A DNA stretch of 5,059 nucleotides from a gamma proteobacterium symbiont of Lucinoma myriamae (GTDB lineage: Bacteria; Pseudomonadota; Gammaproteobacteria; GRL18): assembly GCA_025655635.1 (NCBI GenBank), contig JAHXIM010000148.1, forward strand, positions 1 through 5,059. The letters run 5' to 3'. A program made the translations under genes and the position numbers. The first letter of the stretch is position 1, and each line of letters opens with the position of its first letter. Of the stretch, positions 4,974 to 5,059 are shown piece after piece. The notes under the pieces are model-generated. The model made no database searches, was not told where the DNA came from, and saw nothing but the letters and a program-made list of their open reading frames with translations.

Positions 4974-5059
4974 ATCGGGTAGCCACAGGTTTCTCTCCTA
5001 CAGCCCCCACACCACCCATCATGCGGGTCCGCAATGGGCGGTTCACTAACCGTAATGAA
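4974..5059 (-). mobile_element. Group II intron, 3' end (domains V and VI); body lies off the right edge
   Basis: On the minus strand, domain V spans 5042 to 5011. A nine-pair stem (ACCGCCCAT with ATGGGTGGT, one G-U pair) is followed by a two-base TG bulge on the 3' side and a four-pair upper stem (TGCG/CGCA) with a four-base loop. This is the hallmark domain V shape, with a CGC-type catalytic triad instead of AGC, a variant known from bacterial group IIC introns. Domain VI follows (about 5008-4977): GCTGTAGG pairs with CCTGTGGC, and an unpaired A at 4980 is a good branch point. The intron then ends in CCCGAT at 4974, matching the AY 3' end. The maturase gene would lie outside the window. It points the same way as the intron end at 1-82. 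Confidence 0.8.
5011..5042 (-). ncRNA. Group II intron domain V catalytic hairpin
   Basis: This is the catalytic RNA hairpin of the intron, with the pairing described for the intron 3' end: nine-pair lower stem, two-base 3' bulge at 5020-5021, four-pair upper stem and tetraloop at 5026-5029. The G-U pair flanked by C-G pairs corresponds to the metal-binding triad. All elements needed for activity are present in this piece. Confidence 0.72.

Overview
The window looks like chromosomal DNA from a gammaproteobacterium of moderate GC. This rests on the gene content: a NhaR-type LysR regulator, a UspE-type tandem universal stress protein, a short HPF/RaiA protein, a LoiP-like M48 lipoprotein protease and a DUF3820 protein. 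The species cannot be named from the sequence. A marine, halophilic or sulfur-oxidising lineage is only a guess from the Mrp-type sodium/proton antiporter genes.

Layout. Positions 1-82 are the 5' end of a group II intron on the minus strand; its body lies beyond the left edge. From 2325 down to 83, on the minus strand, runs the front part of an Mrp/Mnh cation:proton antiporter operon: mnhE, a uspE gene split in two, mnhF, mnhG and a DUF4040/MbhD-domain subunit. The rest (mnhB, C, D and so on) would lie beyond the intron. Upstream on the same strand is nhaR (2464-3360), the expected sodium-responsive activator, with a good promoter of its own. Divergent from nhaR is hpf (3482-3835, plus strand). 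Converging on hpf from the right are an M48 lipoprotein protease gene (3859-4674) and a DUF3820 gene (4692-4928), both minus strand and probably co-transcribed. Positions 4974-5059 are the 3' end (domains V and VI) of a group II intron on the minus strand, continuing past the right edge.

The Mrp operon appears to be decaying. The end of mnhF is joined out of frame to the middle of mnhG, with about 30-40 residues of each missing. The tandem uspE gene is cut by an in-frame TAA exactly between its two halves. A group II intron has entered the end of the DUF4040 gene. A sequence of the form TCGACTTTTT...GTCAA occurs upstream of both nhaR and mnhE, overlapping a predicted promoter element each time, and is a candidate NhaR operator.

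Group II introns are often multi-copy, so intron ends at both edges may simply mean that this piece is an assembly contig bounded by repeats. I see no wholly new system here. The points most worth checking are the operon lesions, the uspE gene lodged inside an Mrp operon, the candidate NhaR sites and the paired intron ends.
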